Part shown: piece by piece, positions 53,139 through 62,343 of the stretch
Layout: each line of letters begins with the position of its first letter
Position numbering within the stretch: position 1 is the first letter of the stretch
NCBI GenBank assembly: GCA_017622925.1
Contig: JAGAQC010000002.1
Location: forward strand, 1 to 64,000
DNA length: 64,000 nt
Reading direction: 5' to 3'
DNA from: Ruminococcus sp.
GTDB lineage: Bacteria > Bacillota > Clostridia > Oscillospirales > Ruminococcaceae
Translations under genes and position numbers: made by a program
Notes under the pieces: generated by a model
Databases searched by the model: none
What the model saw: the letters and a program-made list of their open reading frames with translations, nothing else
What the model was told of the DNA's origin: nothing

Positions 53139-53618
53139 TTATCGCTCCGACATATATTTCTGTATTTCATCGGAGGTCAGTTTTCTTATTTGCGTATTTG
53201 CATATTCCTTATATTTTTCAACAATAAAAACAGGTTTCATATCTTTGCAAGTTTTATCATTGTTCTTTTTCAGATATAACTGCAAGTCATCATTATCGGC
53301 AAAGATTTTGTATGAAAGCCTGCCGTTTTTACTTTTTAGCTCATAAATGCCGCACGGTTTTTTCATGCTGTGATCGGCGGTACGCAAATACATTTTTGCA
53401 ATTTCTAACGACTTAAAAGGAAAATTCCAACGCTGCAAGCCACGCTTAGGGTCATGTTCAATGCAAATGCACCGACCGCAAGTTCCGCAAATGTACTGCG
53501 TATGATTTTCTAAACACTCCATTGGATTTAATAGCGGTGTTATTCTATTTTCATCAATATAACATTCCGTACACATTTCAACTTCACTTCCTCCGTAACT
53601 TCTGATTTGTACAGTCAT
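53139..53618 (-). CDS. Cys-rich putative zinc protein, unknown
   Basis: 159-aa protein with a zinc-finger-like Cys cluster: CTEC near residue 16, then CGTCGRCICIEHD around 44-56. The rest is mixed charge with KPCGIYE and ADNDDLQLYLKK. It looks like a conserved, soluble protein, but I do not recognise a named family. The start is uncertain: ATG at 53618 or an ATG 14 codons later that has GGAGGA further upstream. It follows the 68-aa protein and hydrolase genes on the same strand. Confidence 0.65.
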   Translation of the reverse strand: MTVQIRSYGGSEVEMCTECYIDENRITPLLNPMECLENHTQYICGTCGRCICIEHDPKRGLQRWNFPFKSLEIAKMYLRTADHSMKKPCGIYELKSKNGRLSYKIFADNDDLQLYLKKNNDKTCKDMKPVFIVEKYKEYANTQIRKLTSDEIQKYMSER

Positions 53619-53717
53619 ATTATTCCAAAAAACTCAAAAAATCAAAATGAGGTATTTGCAAAACAAAACTTTTGAACATATTGGGTCAAGTTTTTATGAT
53701 TTGCAAACTGAAATTTT

Positions 53718-53924
53718 TCAATTGATCTTATTAAAAGTGACCGTCTTTTCCTTTAAGGATATTTTCCCTACTTGATAGCCGTATTCTTCAAGTTCCTTTT
53801 TGTAATTCAGAAAAGAGTGGTCTATTGGTATACCTGCAATATTTTGTATTTCTTCAAATGTCAGCTTAAAAGATAAACTTCCGTTACTCTGCACATATTC
53901 CCACAAAGAGCTGTATTTACTCAT
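53718..53924 (-). CDS. Small conserved-looking protein, 68 aa
   Basis: 68-aa protein starting MSKYSSLWEYVQSNG, with a helix-strand pattern (LTFEEIQNIAG, then SFLNYKKELEEYGYQVG). It reads as a compact soluble domain, perhaps a nucleic-acid-binding or regulatory subunit, but no family is recognised with certainty. The ribosome site is GGAGGAATAAAACGT upstream. It lies 27 nt after the alpha/beta hydrolase stop, so it is probably co-transcribed. Confidence 0.65.
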   Translation of the reverse strand: MSKYSSLWEYVQSNGSLSFKLTFEEIQNIAGIPIDHSFLNYKKELEEYGYQVGKISLKEKTVTFNKIN

Positions 53925-53951
53925 ACGTTTTATTCCTCCGCAAATTCTAAG

Positions 53952-54677
53952 TTATTTAGCCATACTGCAAATTATCTCATTAAATTTTTTTGCAAATATA
54001 GGCGGTATATTATGCGCGGCTTTTTCCCATATTTCATATTTGCAGTGAGAATTCAGTTCAGACATTTTCTTAACACTGTCCTTGACCTCCTGTTGCTCTT
54101 TTCCGCCGGCTAATGCAATGATCGGTACAGAAACTTCCGAAAAGGCAGGAACGCTGTCAAACGTTATCTTGTTATCGACCGAATTTCGTATGGTTTCAAG
54201 TTTAACATTCTGCATTTGTTCGGCAAATTCCTTTCTTTGCTTAGAGGGAAGTCCGTTTATCATTCCGATAAGGTGACAAAGCCACTTTTTCTTAAATGAA
54301 GCAAATTGATTTTCGTTTATACGCAATACTTCCTGTATTTTTGCATTTTCCTTATTGAGCCATGGGCTTACAATTATTGCAGCATAGAATAGTTTCTCAT
54401 GCTCGGATAATAATTTAAAAGCAAGTTGTCCGCCCAAGGAAAAGCCGACCAGCAGTACTTTTTTATCAAGCTTTTTTATGTAGTCCGCAAGCTCGCTGAC
54501 GCATGCGTCCGTGTCAAAGGTTCTGTGCGCTTCATCGCCAAATCCCATGATGTGTGGTACGATAATATGGTATCTGTCGGAAAGAACGTACTGCCGCCCA
54601 TAGCTATGGACAAAGTTCGCACCGTGAAGCATTACGATTATGCTGTCATTTTCCTTTCCATATTCTTCGGTTTTCAT
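53952..54677 (-). CDS. Alpha/beta hydrolase
   Basis: 241-aa hydrolase. MLHGANF early in the protein supplies the oxyanion region, the nucleophile elbow is GFSLGG, and a late Asp/His pair (for example AAHNIPP) completes the triad. The substrate is unknown; the size fits small esterases or lipases. Driven by a promoter at 54725-54754, divergent from the small gene at 54805. Confidence 0.85.
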   Translation of the reverse strand: MKTEEYGKENDSIIVMLHGANFVHSYGRQYVLSDRYHIIVPHIMGFGDEAHRTFDTDACVSELADYIKKLDKKVLLVGFSLGGQLAFKLLSEHEKLFYAAIIVSPWLNKENAKIQEVLRINENQFASFKKKWLCHLIGMINGLPSKQRKEFAEQMQNVKLETIRNSVDNKITFDSVPAFSEVSVPIIALAGGKEQQEVKDSVKKMSELNSHCKYEIWEKAAHNIPPIFAKKFNEIICSMAK

Positions 54678-54724
54678 TGAATTTCCTTCTTTCGTAAAGA
54701 TCGGTTCGATATAACGACAAGTAT

Positions 54725-54754
54725 ATTATACCATATGCTCCTTGAAAGTGTCAA
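54725..54754 (-). promoter_or_regulatory. Alpha/beta hydrolase promoter
   Basis: On the minus strand TTGACA (54749-54754) and TATAAT (54725-54730) are 18 nt apart, with TGG before the -10 box (extended -10). Confidence 0.8.
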
Positions 54755-54757
54755 CAC

Positions 54758-54786
54758 TGAATATAAATTGCGATCTATCATATAAT
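54758..54786 (+). promoter_or_regulatory. Weak promoter of 90-aa gene
   Basis: TGAATA (54758-54763) and TATAAT (54781-54786) are 17 nt apart; the -35 box is poor. The ribosome site GAGGTGATAG follows within 10 nt of the start region, so the leader is very short. Confidence 0.45.
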
Positions 54787-54804
54787 AATACCGAGGTGAT
54801 AGAA

Positions 54805-55077
54805 GTGGCAAAACAAGGAATGAAAAGACCCGAAACTCATACTCAGCCGAAGAATAACGGGCTGACCGTACCTGAGATCCAAGGTAAAGCTAAGTCGGGA
54901 AAGGTTCATGCAGATCCGATAATCGCAGGAACTTCAAGCGCAGCTCAGAAAGTATGGCATAACAAATCATATTCACAGGAAATACCAATATCTTCTGCAT
55001 ATTCGACAATTGACAGCGATCTTGCACGGGATAATCTGGAGAACGACATTCCCGAAGCGGATTTGCAGGATATATAG
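54805..55077 (+). CDS. Small Lys/Pro-rich protein, unknown
   Basis: Predicted 90-aa protein starting at GTG, giving MAKQGMKRPETHTQPKNN. Residues 1-40 are basic and Pro/Gly-rich (NGLTVPEIQGKAKSGK); the tail is acidic (NDIPEADLQDI). No membrane helix, no family recognised. GAGGTGATAG lies just upstream of the GTG. The polar, low-complexity sequence suggests a partly disordered protein. A strong hairpin terminator follows. Confidence 0.6.
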   Translation: MAKQGMKRPETHTQPKNNGLTVPEIQGKAKSGKVHADPIIAGTSSAAQKVWHNKSYSQEIPISSAYSTIDSDLARDNLENDIPEADLQDI

Positions 55078-55082
55078 AAATT

Positions 55083-55114
55083 AAACGTCGTTTGCAGCGG
55101 TTCAAACGACGTTT
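55083..55114 (+). terminator. Terminator of 90-aa gene
   Basis: AAACGTCGTTTG (55083-55094) and CAAACGACGTTT (55103-55114) form a perfect stem, followed by TGTAAT. Confidence 0.8.
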
Positions 55115-55131
55115 TGTAATGGAGGGAAATA

Positions 55132-55181
55132 ATGTCATATAGAAGTAATGCCCGAAAGTAGTTTTTCAACTGCTTTCGGGC
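55132..55181 (+). other. Nine-codon ORF ending in hairpin
   Basis: GGAGGGAAATA followed by an ATG and nine codons (MSYRSNARK), whose TAG lies inside the left arm of a hairpin: GCCCGAAAGTAG (55150-55161) and CTGCTTTCGGGC (55170-55181), then TTATTTTA. Either a degraded gene, or a leader-peptide-like module before a terminator. Confidence 0.4.
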
Positions 55182-55221
55182 TTATTTTAATTATTTGTTT
55201 ATTCGCATAAATCAGAATTTA

Positions 55222-55569
55222 TCATGCAGGTGTAGTCATTTCAATGTGATTACCTTCTGAGTCAATAAATTCAACGACCCAATTTTTTCCTATTTTAGTC
55301 AATGGAAAACAAATCTCTTTTCCTTTAATTTTTTCACTAAGAATATCAAAATTTTCCACACTAATACTCGGTAAACAGTTGCTTCCAAAAGTATGTTTCT
55401 CATTGGCATTCTTATATGCGAACAAACCAAATCGAAAATCGCTTATAGTAAATACACTATATATATCATCACGTTCTGTAACCGGCTGCTCAAAAAAATC
55501 TTCATAGAACTTTATTGCTCTATCCATATCCTTTACACAGATATAAAGTGAACCAATATTACAATTCAT
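55222..55569 (-). CDS. VOC-family protein (glyoxalase-like)
   Basis: 115-aa vicinal-oxygen-chelate fold protein. The family phrases YICVKDMDRAIKFYEDFF at the start and EFIDSEGNHIEMTTPA at the end frame a metal-binding site (Glu near the C-terminus). Members include glyoxalase I and antibiotic-binding proteins; the substrate is unknown. The promoter at 55608-55636 is good. Transcribed alone. Confidence 0.85.
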   Translation of the reverse strand: MNCNIGSLYICVKDMDRAIKFYEDFFEQPVTERDDIYSVFTISDFRFGLFAYKNANEKHTFGSNCLPSISVENFDILSEKIKGKEICFPLTKIGKNWVVEFIDSEGNHIEMTTPA

Positions 55570-55607
55570 TTTCTATTCCTCCATAAATTCCGATTTATTT
55601 TACTAAT

Positions 55608-55636
55608 ATTATAAATCAAAAAAACTGTTATGTCAA
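55608..55636 (-). promoter_or_regulatory. VOC protein promoter
   Basis: On the minus strand TTGACA (55631-55636) and TATAAT (55608-55613) are 17 nt apart, consensus hexamers. Confidence 0.9.
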
Positions 55637-55642
55637 TAGAAA

Positions 55643-55683
55643 AGCCATAATATTTTTGACTTATAATCAAAAATATTATGGCT
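55643..55683. terminator. Terminator of GH44 gene
   Basis: AGCCATAATATTTTTGA (55643-55659) and its exact complement (55667-55683) form a 17-bp stem downstream of the GH44 stop on the minus strand, just before the VOC promoter. Confidence 0.75.
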
Positions 55684-55764
55684 AAAAATTTCTATATGAG
55701 TCTCGACCTTATATGGGGAGGTTAGTTATTATATAAGAAATTGGAACGGCATTATTGAATGCGT

Positions 55765-58071
55765 TTATTTTGCAACAGCATCATACTCAGCCTGTGTCAT
55801 TGGGAACTGAGTCTGCTGAATGAGTTTAGCGTCAACAGCCTGAATTGCGAGAGCATCAGATGTCTTAACGCCGTCGCCGTTGTCAATTACGTCAGCATTG
55901 AGAGCGCCCTGTTCGGAGAGACTATATTTATCGGGATTACCAAGTGACTGGAGAATAGCTGTAGAATCAGCGATAGTTACCTGACCGTCACAGTTTGCGT
56001 CGCCCATGAGAGTTTCGGGTTTAGTTGCGGCATACTCATATGTAAGCTGAATGCTCTTATAGGTTACATTGACAACATCGCCTTCCTCTTGTTTTTCAGA
56101 GGCATCCCACCATTTTTGCAATTCAACTTTTCCGTCGGCGATAGTACCTTCAACTGTTTCACCGTCATTGTCGAAAGTACCGTCGAAATCAACAGTTGCG
56201 GTAGAACCCGTTCCGAGCGAGAGCTGATATGACTTTGATGTCCAGAAATCAACGCCGTCCTTGTCTTTGGCATTTATGCAGACTGCACAGCCTGCCGAAC
56301 CCCATGATGAGCCGAGTTCTGTGCTGACGTCAGCAGTTATCTTTATATTTTTGAGATGTTCCGCATCTTCAACGGGAATTACCACATAACCTTTGTCGTT
56401 TATATAGTCCTCGGGATTATCAATAGTAACGGTTTCTTCAACTATAGCGTCGGGGTCGTAAACCGTCAAGCCGTCGAAGTCAGAGGCATCGTCCGTAACA
56501 ATAACCATTGCTGCGGAAAGTGCAGGAAGCGTTACATTAACAGTGTTTTTATCAACGTTTTCGACAATATCAATAAGACGTATATCGCTTGAATCGCCTG
56601 ATACAGCGTAAACAGCCGCAGCCTCATAGTTAGTGTCTGCATTAGCCATGGATATGCTTGCATTTTCTTCCTGTGTAAAGCTCTTGTTTGTAAGCATTAC
56701 CGAAACAGTTCCCTTATCAGCGCCGTTTATCGCAGCATAGGAGCTTGCAAGAGAAACATCGTCCGTCTTTGTGGGAACAAGCGTATCACCGAAAGAACCG
56801 CCGTTTCCGTCATAGTTTGTGTAGAGCTTTATTCCGGCATAAATGAACGGATTGCCCGACCAAAGAGTTGCAAAATACACGTTTGCGTCAGCGTAGCAGC
56901 CAAGAGCCTCAGCCTGTGCAATAGTACCGCTCAGGTCTTCACCGCCGAAATTATATTCGGTAATTCCTAATTTTGTTCCGGGGTAATATGTGTCGATAGA
57001 ATTCTGAACAGTTGGCAGAATAGGCACGTTTTCCTGACACCACTGACCTATCCAGCTGTTTTCTACGAATCCCTTTTCGTACAGTGTGCGGACTGACTGA
57101 ACTCTGTCCTCAGCGCCTACTCTTGAGGATTCGGAATAATAGTGTATATCAAGTACGTCCAGCAGACGAGTGCCTGTGGTTTCCTCAGCCTGTTTCATTC
57201 TGTCGAGATAATAGTCGAGATACCAGTGATAACCGCCTTGTGCTTTTATTGTTTCCCATTCGTCGCTGTTTTCGTCGTCAGCAAGGTGGTCATAAGCCGT
57301 GTAGCCGTAAAGTGCAGGTCCGAAAATCTCTGCGTTGGGGTCAAGCTTTTTGACAGCCGCTGCTGTTTCAATTGAAATATCGCTTAATTCCTGCACTCCG
57401 ACAGGTTTAAGACGCATTCGACTGTGAGTATGCGCCCATAAAGCAGGTTCGTTATCAAGGCTGTATCCCTGAATACCTGTTGCAGATTTGGAGTCGCCGA
57501 GCTTTCCTATAATGTAGTTTACATATTCGTCCATGTAAACCTTACCGTCAGTCAGATCGGGTTCTTCGTCAAAGGGCGCGTTTTTAGCGTACACGACTTG
57601 ATTCCAACGATCGGAGGGAGCTTTTTCTTCCTCGGACACAGGACCGTCCTTATCGGCAGCGACATATCCTGCAAGTTGGAGCGTTGTCAGTTTATAGTCA
57701 ATATCGTTCTTTTGGCTCATATCCGAAAGCACCTGAACGCAGTCTGCCGGTCTGTCCGATTTGGAGAGGTTATCATCGGAACTGTGTTTCCAGTCCGAGC
57801 CTGCGTTGGAAGCATTATTTTCCCAGTTGTAAGCGGTCATTCTGTTACCGCCCTGACGAATCGAGTTTACGTTGAGGTCTTTCAGATACTTTTCATTGCC
57901 ATACTGATTGACGCCGTAAATATACGGACTGATCTCCTTTGTTTCACCGCCGAGATCTACCGAAACATTCATATCGTATGAATTTCCTTCTGCGCTTGTG
58001 CCTGTGAACGGGACGCTTGCGGCAGCTATCATTGCGGCGAATGCAGCGGTGATAAACCTTCTTGTTTTCAT
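55765..58071 (-). CDS. GH44 endoglucanase/xyloglucanase with dockerin
   Basis: 768-aa secreted cellulosomal enzyme. A signal peptide of about 27 residues is followed by a glycoside hydrolase family 44 domain (about 35-530), with the likely acid/base Glu208 in SLDNEPALW and nucleophile Glu372 in GITEYNFGG. Residues about 560-680 form a beta-rich module, possibly a carbohydrate-binding module (a CBM is known in Ruminococcus GH44 enzymes; not proved here). The C-terminus (from 688) is a dockerin with loops DANCDGQVTIADS and DNGDGVKTSDA. GH44 enzymes cleave cellulose, xyloglucan and related beta-glucans. No scaffoldin is in the window. Confidence 0.94.
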   Translation of the reverse strand: MKTRRFITAAFAAMIAAASVPFTGTSAEGNSYDMNVSVDLGGETKEISPYIYGVNQYGNEKYLKDLNVNSIRQGGNRMTAYNWENNASNAGSDWKHSSDDNLSKSDRPADCVQVLSDMSQKNDIDYKLTTLQLAGYVAADKDGPVSEEEKAPSDRWNQVVYAKNAPFDEEPDLTDGKVYMDEYVNYIIGKLGDSKSATGIQGYSLDNEPALWAHTHSRMRLKPVGVQELSDISIETAAAVKKLDPNAEIFGPALYGYTAYDHLADDENSDEWETIKAQGGYHWYLDYYLDRMKQAEETTGTRLLDVLDIHYYSESSRVGAEDRVQSVRTLYEKGFVENSWIGQWCQENVPILPTVQNSIDTYYPGTKLGITEYNFGGEDLSGTIAQAEALGCYADANVYFATLWSGNPFIYAGIKLYTNYDGNGGSFGDTLVPTKTDDVSLASSYAAINGADKGTVSVMLTNKSFTQEENASISMANADTNYEAAAVYAVSGDSSDIRLIDIVENVDKNTVNVTLPALSAAMVIVTDDASDFDGLTVYDPDAIVEETVTIDNPEDYINDKGYVVIPVEDAEHLKNIKITADVSTELGSSWGSAGCAVCINAKDKDGVDFWTSKSYQLSLGTGSTATVDFDGTFDNDGETVEGTIADGKVELQKWWDASEKQEEGDVVNVTYKSIQLTYEYAATKPETLMGDANCDGQVTIADSTAILQSLGNPDKYSLSEQGALNADVIDNGDGVKTSDALAIQAVDAKLIQQTQFPMTQAEYDAVAK

Positions 58072-58119
58072 AATAAGATACTCCCTTCAGACAACATAGG
58101 TTGCCTTTAATTTTCTGAG

Positions 58120-58176
58120 GTGCAGAAGATTATTTGTTCCGTCCGCATTCTGCACTCTCATTATGTTTTCATTATA
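58120..58176 (-). promoter_or_regulatory. GH44 promoter and leader hairpin
   Basis: On the minus strand an extended -10 box TGATATAAT (TATAAT at 58171-58176) lacks a good -35 box. TTCTGCAC (58148-58155) and GTGCAGAA (58120-58127) form an 8-bp dyad just downstream in the leader, a candidate operator or hairpin. Confidence 0.45.
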
Positions 58177-58266
58177 TCATAAAAAGCTTGAAAAATCCTT
58201 AATAATCTATTAAAATTTTACAAATAATTTTTTTGCGGACTTTTTATACTTTCTGTTATTTTTATA

Positions 58267-59961
58267 TTACGAACATTTAAGCTCTATTGTAATTATAAAC
58301 TTATTGTCCCTGTATTCAGCGCGGATATTTCCATTGTGAACAGCAGTTATCTCCTTTGCAATGGAAAGTCCGAGACCGTACCCCTCTTTTTTTCCCGAAT
58401 GAGATTTATCGCACCGATAAAAGCGTTCAAAAAGATACGGCAGACTTTCCTGCGAAAATTCTGAACAGGGATTCTGACAGCACAGCGTAATAACGTCTTT
58501 TTCGGAATGCAGACTTAACTGTATCTGTGAATTATCATCTGAATATTTAAGAGCGTTTTCAAGAAGTATGCCTGTAAGCTCATCAATTTTTTCAGGATTT
58601 CCGAAATAATCAATATTTTCCTGTATATCAGATACAATGCTTTTATGCGCCTCAAAAGAAAGTGACTCAAAATACAGAGCAGCATTTCGTACAACATTGC
58701 TCATACTGAAAAGCTTAAATCCCTTTGAAGTTTTTTCATAGTCAGAAAGTCTTGAAAGACTTAGCATTTCGTTTAAAAGAACGCTCATCTTTTGGGACTG
58801 TGCCTGAATGCAGCCAATATGCCTGTCAGAACCGTTTTTCTTCTCCATAAGTTCAGTAGTAGCCATAATAACTGTAATTGGAGTTTTCAATTCGTGACCG
58901 GCATTTGAGATGAACTGTTTTTGCTTTTCATAGCCTTCCTGAATCGGCTTGATCGCTTTGCCTGATATTAAATATATCAGTAGCAGCAGAAAAATAAAGA
59001 TGATGCCTCCCGACATAATGGAGATGATCAGAAGCTGACGGCTGTTCTTTTTTGAATGCAGGCTGTATATAAAAGTATGTATTATATATGCTCCCGACTT
59101 TTCAGTAATATGGCTGTAGGAGCAGCCGTTCAGTTCAAAATTATTTCCACAGCCGATCAGTTCGTCCGCCTTGTCTGAATGTAATTTTTCGGTCAGATTG
59201 CCGCTGTTTATTTCAATAATATTTCCCTCGTTATCCATTATGCAGTAAAAGCAGCTGAAATTGTTCAGTACCTGTGGCGCGCCTGATGGATAGATGTCAT
59301 TGAAGTTACGGTCTAAAGTCTTAAAATTTCGTGAAGCCAAAGGAGAAACATTTTCCTTGTAATGAATATCCACACTGTCAATTTTCAGTGTAACATTATC
59401 TTTTTCATCTTCGTTGGAGCTGCTTGAAAGCGCCCACCATACCGCCGAAACAAGAAACCTGTCTCTTGCCGCATTTGATACGTCTGCTTTGATCGGCTGA
59501 CCGTTGCATTTGAAATCGGAGTTATCGGTAAAATTAATGCTTATATCCGTATTGCCCTGATTGAATTTATAATCCTTGTGGACGTACTGCGAGTTTCCTT
59601 GTTCGTCTATCATATCAAAATAAATGCCGCCGCCTGCACAGTACCATTCGGCAGAAGCGTCGGTACATGTAATATTCCCGTGAAGCGTGATACTTTCAAT
59701 AAGCTGAGGATCGCGCGGAATAACATGATCGCCTGAATCGGTTATTTCAGTATCCTGTAAAGCAATATTTTCGGTGTCTATATTTGATAAACCTGTATTT
59801 GCCGCTTGAACTACCATATTCGATGCCGATTTAAGTTCTTTTTGTCCAAGTATCATCATCAGAAGATTCAGGATAAGCAGCATAGCGGCAATGACAAAAA
59901 AAGAAATCAAAGAGGAAAGGATACAGAATTTTTTCCGAAGATGTCTGATCTCAGTCTCCAT
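58267..59961 (-). CDS. Sensor histidine kinase
   Basis: 564-aa membrane kinase. Two helices (about 13-37 and 306-330) enclose a ~270-residue outside domain without a recognised fold. HisKA (FISNAGHELKTPITVIMATTE, phospho-His) and HATPase (LLENALKYSDD, GYGLGLSIAKEI) follow. No HAMP or PAS is seen between helix 2 and HisKA. It overlaps the response regulator gene by 11 nt. The signal is unknown; the adjacent GH44 gene may be only a neighbour. Confidence 0.9.
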   Translation of the reverse strand: METEIRHLRKKFCILSSLISFFVIAAMLLILNLLMMILGQKELKSASNMVVQAANTGLSNIDTENIALQDTEITDSGDHVIPRDPQLIESITLHGNITCTDASAEWYCAGGGIYFDMIDEQGNSQYVHKDYKFNQGNTDISINFTDNSDFKCNGQPIKADVSNAARDRFLVSAVWWALSSSSNEDEKDNVTLKIDSVDIHYKENVSPLASRNFKTLDRNFNDIYPSGAPQVLNNFSCFYCIMDNEGNIIEINSGNLTEKLHSDKADELIGCGNNFELNGCSYSHITEKSGAYIIHTFIYSLHSKKNSRQLLIISIMSGGIIFIFLLLLIYLISGKAIKPIQEGYEKQKQFISNAGHELKTPITVIMATTELMEKKNGSDRHIGCIQAQSQKMSVLLNEMLSLSRLSDYEKTSKGFKLFSMSNVVRNAALYFESLSFEAHKSIVSDIQENIDYFGNPEKIDELTGILLENALKYSDDNSQIQLSLHSEKDVITLCCQNPCSEFSQESLPYLFERFYRCDKSHSGKKEGYGLGLSIAKEITAVHNGNIRAEYRDNKFIITIELKCS

Positions 59962-60637
59962 TTTTTTGCTCCTTTATGGTATAGCCTTTTCCCCATACGG
60001 TTTTTATCTGAATTTCCGACCCGATAGCGCTGAGTTTTTTTCTCAGAAATGAAATGTACACTTCAATTGAATTATACTCTACATCAGTCTCATATCCCCA
60101 TATCTTTACTGTCAACGATTCTTTGGAGACCGTTTTTCCCTGATTCAGAATCAGAATTTCAAGAATATCAAATTCTTTTTTTGTCAGTTTGATTTTCTGT
60201 TCATCTCGGCACATTTCACAAGTTTCCTTGTAAAGGATAACGTCTGAGAACCGCAGACAGTCGTCTATCATAATTTTATCGCGCCGTCTGGACAATGCTC
60301 TTATCCTTGCAAGCAGTTCCTTTGTATTGAAAGGCTTTGTCAGATAGTCGTCCGCACCCTTATCCAGACCGTTGATCTTATCGTCTATTTCGGACTTTGC
60401 CGTCAGCAGCAGTACGGGAGTTGTCATTTTGTTCCTGCGTATCTCCGAAAGTACCTGTATTCCGTCCATACCTGGCAGCATAATATCGAGAATTATAACG
60501 TCATAAATTCCCGATAATGCGTTGTCAAGACCGCTTATCCCGTCATATGCGGCGTCTGCATAGTAACCCTCCAATTCGAGTGTTTCTGACAATATCATTG
60601 AAAGATCGCGCTCATCTTCAATTATTAGTATTCTCAT
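59951..60637 (-). CDS. OmpR-family response regulator
   Basis: 228-aa regulator. Receiver: EDERDL acidic pocket, phosphorylation Asp in VIILDIMLPGMDG, switch Thr/Lys (LLTAKSE; LTKPFN). The winged-helix domain contains LTKKEFDILEILI and KTVWGKGY. Pairs with the kinase at 58267-59961. The promoter upstream has an extended -10 box, TGGTATAAT (60662-60667 is the ATTATA on the plus strand). Confidence 0.92.
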   Translation of the reverse strand: MRILIIEDERDLSMILSETLELEGYYADAAYDGISGLDNALSGIYDVIILDIMLPGMDGIQVLSEIRRNKMTTPVLLLTAKSEIDDKINGLDKGADDYLTKPFNTKELLARIRALSRRRDKIMIDDCLRFSDVILYKETCEMCRDEQKIKLTKKEFDILEILILNQGKTVSKESLTVKIWGYETDVEYNSIEVYISFLRKKLSAIGSEIQIKTVWGKGYTIKEQKNGD

Positions 60638-60721
60638 GGTATCACATCCTATCTTTTTTCTATTATACCATATTTTTAAAGAAAAAGCACGTCTTTTACA
60701 TTATTTTTTTATGTGATAATA

Positions 60722-60768
60722 AGAAAAACTGCGGCAGTAATTTTTTTAGATGCTGTCACAGTTTTTCT
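60722..60768. terminator. Bidirectional terminator
   Basis: AGAAAAACTG (60722-60731) and CAGTTTTTCT (60759-60768) with inner GGCAG/CTGTC form a hairpin between the membrane protein gene and the response regulator. Confidence 0.8.
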
Positions 60769-60784
60769 CTATTTCGGCGGTTGA

Positions 60785-62161
60785 TCAGATAAGAAGAAAT
60801 ACAGGGAAAAAGCTGATAAGATACCTGCATCGAGTTTCCCAAATCAGCAAAAAAGCGCATAGACCGAAAAGGCTTAGTCGGAACAGAAACGCTTCGTCCG
60901 AGCCTTTTTTTCGTGACTGCCACAAATTGATAAGTAAAGAAAATACGACCGTCCAATGGCAGAGAAACGCCGTTACGATGAAAACAGGGGAGCTGAAAGA
61001 GCCTTCGCAGTAATAGCCTGCCATAAAGGTAAAGTTTTCCCACGTATAAGCTATTTTATCCGCTAAATGCCAGATAAAGCCGAAAAATCCCTGCGTTTTC
61101 AGTTTCAGCGACAACCTTGCAAGGTCGGCGGAGACTTTATCGCAGCCCGAAAAGCTTTGCGTATAGAGAAAATCCTCCGAATTATAGCCGCCCCTGCCGT
61201 CTGCGCTCATCATTATCCAGTGAATAAGCGGAAACGCCTTTTCTTTCAGCATTTCGCATGTAATACCCAGAAGCTTTGCAGATATTGCGGAAACAGTCTT
61301 TGCAGCCGCCGCAAACGGCAGAACCAACGCTCCATAGCATGTGACCTTACGTTTTTGGAGCAGCATATCAATAATTACGGCGATGAGGAGTACGCCCGAG
61401 CTGCCTTTCATTTTGAACGCAAGTCCCATAACTGCGCCGCATATGACGAGCTGAGAGAGTCTGCCTGATTTTCGGTTTTTGAGATAAATATAGACTGACA
61501 GCATTACAAGGGGCATTGCCATTGAATCGGTGTAGAAATTGGCGGCGTAGGTCACAAACGGCGTGAAAAGCATGCCTCTTACAGCGCATAAAAATGCTTT
61601 TTTCGTTGTATGAACAAGTTCGGCGCATCGGCACATCAGCCAGTAAGACATATTAAGCGCGATAATGTTCAGTATCGTTGGCAGAACGTTTGTTATTTTT
61701 CCGAAAATTTCAAACTGAACTTTGTACAGCATATATATTATTGTAAAGAGGGCATGATTGTTGGGGTAGCACTCGAAATAATCCTGATGATATTCGGGCA
61801 GACCGTAATAAAGCTCTCTGCCGAGTATAAGGTTTTCAGCTCCGTCGGCAACGTATTTCAAATCGTTTATGGGTGTGAAATTGACAAATACGGTGGACAG
61901 TATCTGTGAAATAAGCAGGATAAGGCACAGCAATGCGGAAAATCGTCGGTATTCGTACACTGTCATTGATTCGGCGTATTTTTCAAGACCGTTTAATTTT
62001 ACGGCTAATAAAAATGCCAAAGCCGCCCCGACAGGTACTATAAGCCACGGAACGGGAAGCGTGTTCGCCTTGTTGACTACTGCTCCGTATATGCCGAGTA
62101 TAAGCGATACGGCGAAAAATATCGGTATAATGTAGTTTATTGATGTTATTATGCGTTTCAT
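60785..62161 (-). CDS. Multi-pass membrane protein, GT-C glycosyltransferase-like
   Basis: 458-aa integral membrane protein with about ten to twelve hydrophobic helices. The first long outside loop begins FTPINDLKYVADGA, where an acidic residue follows a helix as in GT-C glycosyltransferases (dolichol/undecaprenyl-phosphate sugar users such as GT39 and GT83). Near the C-terminus is WETRCRYLISFFPVF, like the conserved ETRYR segment of such enzymes. It may glycosylate wall polymers or lipids. No family is certain. A weak ribosome site GAGGT precedes the ATG. Confidence 0.65.
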   Translation of the reverse strand: MKRIITSINYIIPIFFAVSLILGIYGAVVNKANTLPVPWLIVPVGAALAFLLAVKLNGLEKYAESMTVYEYRRFSALLCLILLISQILSTVFVNFTPINDLKYVADGAENLILGRELYYGLPEYHQDYFECYPNNHALFTIIYMLYKVQFEIFGKITNVLPTILNIIALNMSYWLMCRCAELVHTTKKAFLCAVRGMLFTPFVTYAANFYTDSMAMPLVMLSVYIYLKNRKSGRLSQLVICGAVMGLAFKMKGSSGVLLIAVIIDMLLQKRKVTCYGALVLPFAAAAKTVSAISAKLLGITCEMLKEKAFPLIHWIMMSADGRGGYNSEDFLYTQSFSGCDKVSADLARLSLKLKTQGFFGFIWHLADKIAYTWENFTFMAGYYCEGSFSSPVFIVTAFLCHWTVVFSLLINLWQSRKKGSDEAFLFRLSLFGLCAFLLIWETRCRYLISFFPVFLLI

Positions 62162-62343
62162 ATGTAACCTCTTTTATTTTAGTGTTCAAAAAAAATCTTT
62201 TCTTGAACTGATATAATTATAGTTTACAGCCTTTAACATTAGAGTGATGATTTTCTTATTATTTTCTTAAAAGCAAATAATTAGTAATTTTAATTGAAAG
62301 TCCTGCATACAATATATCTGTAACGATATTACGGAGGTTTATT

